Source of the DNA: Amycolatopsis lurida
Lineage (GTDB): Bacteria; Actinomycetota; Actinomycetes; Mycobacteriales; Pseudonocardiaceae
DNA length: 64,000 bases
Direction: 5' to 3'
Assembly (NCBI RefSeq): GCF_900105055.1
Contig: NZ_FNTA01000004.1
Location: forward strand, 6,355,501 to 6,419,500
In this document: positions 62,138-64,000 of the stretch, in pieces
Position numbering within the stretch: the stretch's first letter is position 1
How the letters are laid out: each line of letters begins with the position of its first letter
Program-made: the position numbers and the translations under genes
The notes under the pieces: generated by a model
Databases searched by the model: none
The model's input: only the letters and a program-made list of their open reading frames with translations
Told to the model about the DNA's origin: nothing

Positions 62138-62548
62138 TCAGACGGAGGCCGGCGGGGTTTCGCCGGAGGGTTCGGTGGTGGACGGTTTCTCTTCGCCGGG
62201 CTGGGCGGCCGAGGACTGTTTCACGAAGTCCACGCCCTGCTTGATGACCTTGGTCGCCTTGTTGGCCAGTTCCAGTGCGCTGGCCACGTCGGCGGCGCTG
62301 TAGGTGATCGCGGCCGTCCTGGTCTTGCCGGAGAAGGTCGCGATGTCCTCGGTCACCTTCCCCATGAACGCGCTCATGCTGGCGGTCGCGGCCTTGTCCA
62401 GTACGGACATCGCGATGCCCTCGAACAGCCCGGCGAGGCTGGGCATGGTGCCGAGCCTCGCCAGTGAAGGTGGCAGGTCCGGTGCGCTGAGTTGCTGGGA
62501 CACCGCGCTCATCGCGGTGATGTTGCCGTTGATCTCGGTTCCGGGCAT
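62138..62548 (-). CDS. Small ESX-locus protein
   Basis: 136 residues, helical (ELANKATKVIKQGVDFVKQS) with an acidic Pro/Thr-rich tail. It sits between two PPE-like genes and resembles the DUF-type partner proteins of ESX substrates. AGGAGGGGG precedes ATG 62548. No exact family named. Confidence 0.65.
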   Translation of the reverse strand: MPGTEINGNITAMSAVSQQLSAPDLPPSLARLGTMPSLAGLFEGIAMSVLDKAATASMSAFMGKVTEDIATFSGKTRTAAITYSAADVASALELANKATKVIKQGVDFVKQSSAAQPGEEKPSTTEPSGETPPASV

Positions 62549-62559
62549 ATGCCCCCTCC

Positions 62560-63936
62560 TCAGTGTCCGGCGCGGTACTTCGCCGGTTTGCCGTGCGAAT
62601 CGGTCGTTTCCTGCACTTGCCACAGCTCGTCGTCGAGCAACTGGACGGTGTCGTTCTCGGTGTCCCACCGGCGTCGCGCCGTGGCCGGCCGTGTGCCGCC
62701 GCCTCGCGACCGGCCGAGGAGCGTGACACCGGGCGTGCCACCGCCCTTCGGCCCGCGCTGCCTGCTCGAGCCGGTGTGTTCCGCGTCGCCCGGTTTGATG
62801 CCCGACGGCGAGTTCTTCCCGCCACCGTTGGGTGGCACCATCGGTGGCGGCATTCCTCCGGCGCCCGAGGTGGAGCCGGAGCTTCCCGCCGTTCCCGCGG
62901 AAGCGATCCCGGGCATCGAGCCGACGCCTGCCGCCGCGCCTCCCGGTGAACCGTTCAGGTCCGAGATGGCGGGCATGCCGCCGAGGCCGCCCATCCCACC
63001 GCCGGAACCCGGCAAGCCGCCGCCACCCGCCAGGCTCGGCATACCCGAACCACCCGACGCGCCGAGAGGGTCTTCGAGCCCCGGATAGGCGGAGCCGTCG
63101 TAAGGCGGAAGCGTCCAATCCCCGGGATCGATCGCGTTCGGGTCGGGCAGGTTCACGGAGGAGCCGTTGCCCAGCAACTGCTGTGCGGACTCCGCGGCCT
63201 GGCTCAACGCGCTCAGCGCGTTCGTGGCCTGTTCGAGCGCGCTGGGGTCGTCTTGCGGATTCTGCGGGCTCGGCTCGCCCGGAACCTCGGGCGTACCGGG
63301 GTCTACCGGCGCGCCGTTTTGGTTCGGACCGCCCGCACCGGGCGCCGACGGCACCGCGCCGTTGTAGGGGAGGCCGGAACCGGCTTCGGCACTCGGGCCG
63401 TCCCAGGGGCGACCGCGGGCAGCGAGCATCGCCTGGGCGGTCACCCGATATTGGGTCGCGATTTCGTCCAGTTTCCTGCCGAGGTTCGCCTGGGCCTGAG
63501 GCTTGTAATCGGCGTTCTGCTCGACCTTGGAGATCTCACCCGCCGCGACGAAGGCGCCGACCACGAGCTGAGCGTCGGTCATGTCCAGCTGGGTGACCAC
63601 ACCCGATGCCGTGATGCCGCCGTCGACCGGCTGACCGAACAGCGTGCCCGCGAACGAGGGGAGTTTGGTGTCCTTCGACCCTTCCAAGCCTCCCCACGAT
63701 CCGAAGGAGTAGATGCAGTTGGCCCTCAGCCGATCCACGAACTCTTCTCCTGGCCGGTCGAGCCAGCCCGAAGATACGACGTCCGCCGCGTCCCGGAGCA
63801 TCATGTGCGTGCGGTCGATCCATCTTTCGGCGTCCGTCCACATCTTCTTGGCGGCATGGAGCCGGGGCCGGGTGTGCGCGATTTCGGCCCGAAGAATTCT
63901 CACCTGGTCTTCGAACGGGGTCTGGCAATAGCTCAT
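62560..63936 (-). CDS. PPE/WXG-like ESX substrate (2)
   Basis: 458 residues. N-terminal helices (LHAAKKMWTDAERWIDRTHM) with a WxDxxG motif (SSGWLDRPGEEFVDRL), a second helical part to ~170, a long Gly/Ser/Pro-rich region, and a C-terminal DTVQLLDDELWQVQ. The tail matches that of substrate (1). ATG 63936 (MSYCQTPF) is the natural start. A secretion adaptor and EccC are probably encoded further right. Confidence 0.75.
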   Translation of the reverse strand: MSYCQTPFEDQVRILRAEIAHTRPRLHAAKKMWTDAERWIDRTHMMLRDAADVVSSGWLDRPGEEFVDRLRANCIYSFGSWGGLEGSKDTKLPSFAGTLFGQPVDGGITASGVVTQLDMTDAQLVVGAFVAAGEISKVEQNADYKPQAQANLGRKLDEIATQYRVTAQAMLAARGRPWDGPSAEAGSGLPYNGAVPSAPGAGGPNQNGAPVDPGTPEVPGEPSPQNPQDDPSALEQATNALSALSQAAESAQQLLGNGSSVNLPDPNAIDPGDWTLPPYDGSAYPGLEDPLGASGGSGMPSLAGGGGLPGSGGGMGGLGGMPAISDLNGSPGGAAAGVGSMPGIASAGTAGSSGSTSGAGGMPPPMVPPNGGGKNSPSGIKPGDAEHTGSSRQRGPKGGGTPGVTLLGRSRGGGTRPATARRRWDTENDTVQLLDDELWQVQETTDSHGKPAKYRAGH

Positions 63937-63967
63937 CGAAAGTCCCGGATTGCTCGGCGCGGAGGAA

Positions 63968-64000
63968 TCAATGCGGCAGGAGGTCGATCAGGGTGCCCGT
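63968..64000 (-). CDS. 3' end of a gene cut by the window edge
   Basis: The minus strand ends TGTLIDLLPH-stop 32 bases upstream of substrate (2). Ten codons are too few to identify. Its position fits an upstream ESX gene on the same transcript. Confidence 0.3.
   Translation of the reverse strand, partial: TGTLIDLLPH

Overview
The window is high-GC actinobacterial DNA, most probably from Amycolatopsis or a close relative in the Pseudonocardiaceae. The evidence is strong third-position GC, GTG starts with ATGA/GTGA overlaps, an ESX/type VII locus with EccB, EccD and EccE, a Zur-box zincophore-like operon, and intergenic hairpin families typical of that group. I found no rRNA, tRNA or CRISPR array. 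The genus is an inference.

Region 1 (1-7.3 kb) is a patchwork. It has a decayed ferredoxin reductase, an MFS exporter, a TetR regulator divergent from a two-gene ABC exporter, and remnants of a mobile element (DUF2637 protein, serine-recombinase tail, broken flavoprotein). Region 2 (7.3-9.6 kb) is an arsenic locus: an ArsO-like flavoprotein divergent from an ArsR-acetyltransferase fusion, with three identical-architecture operators between them. A membrane-anchored P-loop protein follows, then a degraded stretch.

Region 3 (11.8-19 kb) is a stress and membrane-adaptation block: a STAS protein, then the overlapping chain AI-2E permease / fatty-acid desaturase / GAF-ANTAR, a second GAF-ANTAR, an HPF-like protein, a DUF5994 protein and a frameshifted universal stress protein. 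Region 4 (20-24 kb) is a lactococcin-972-type bacteriocin operon whose membrane component is split into two genes. It is followed by a DUF1772 membrane gene behind three CTAGC-N3-GCTAG repeats.

Region 5 (24-28.4 kb) holds small regulators, an SDR, a GNAT and a cysteine-dioxygenase-like gene divergent from LysR. Region 6 (28.4-34.6 kb) is the main metabolic cluster: an amidase divergent from an SbnB-like / PLP decarboxylase / SbnA-like / MATE operon, with a 13/15 Zur box between them. The enzymes build diaminopropionate-type amines, so the operon probably makes and exports a zinc-chelating aminopolycarboxylate, similar to the zinc-repressed [S,S]-EDDS genes known from Amycolatopsis japonicum.

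Region 7 (35.6-47.4 kb) is oxidative, general and heat stress: furA-katG, GAF-ANTAR, hemerythrin, STAS, an Orn/Lys/Arg decarboxylase, a SigB/F-type sigma factor with its own promoter, and hsp20 divergent from rheA with an exact RheA operator. A 41-residue Cys-rich peptide gene and a nucleotidyltransferase close the block. Region 8 (47.4-64 kb) is a type VII secretion locus: EccE, an FN3 surface protein, MoxR / DUF58 / transglutaminase-fold genes, an intact IS30-family element, a kinase-like membrane protein, EccD, EccB and three ESX substrate-like genes. Both the transglutaminase-fold protein and the kinase lack key catalytic residues, and two of the substrates share a C-terminal tail motif. 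EccC and the mycosin are not in the window and may lie beyond its right edge.
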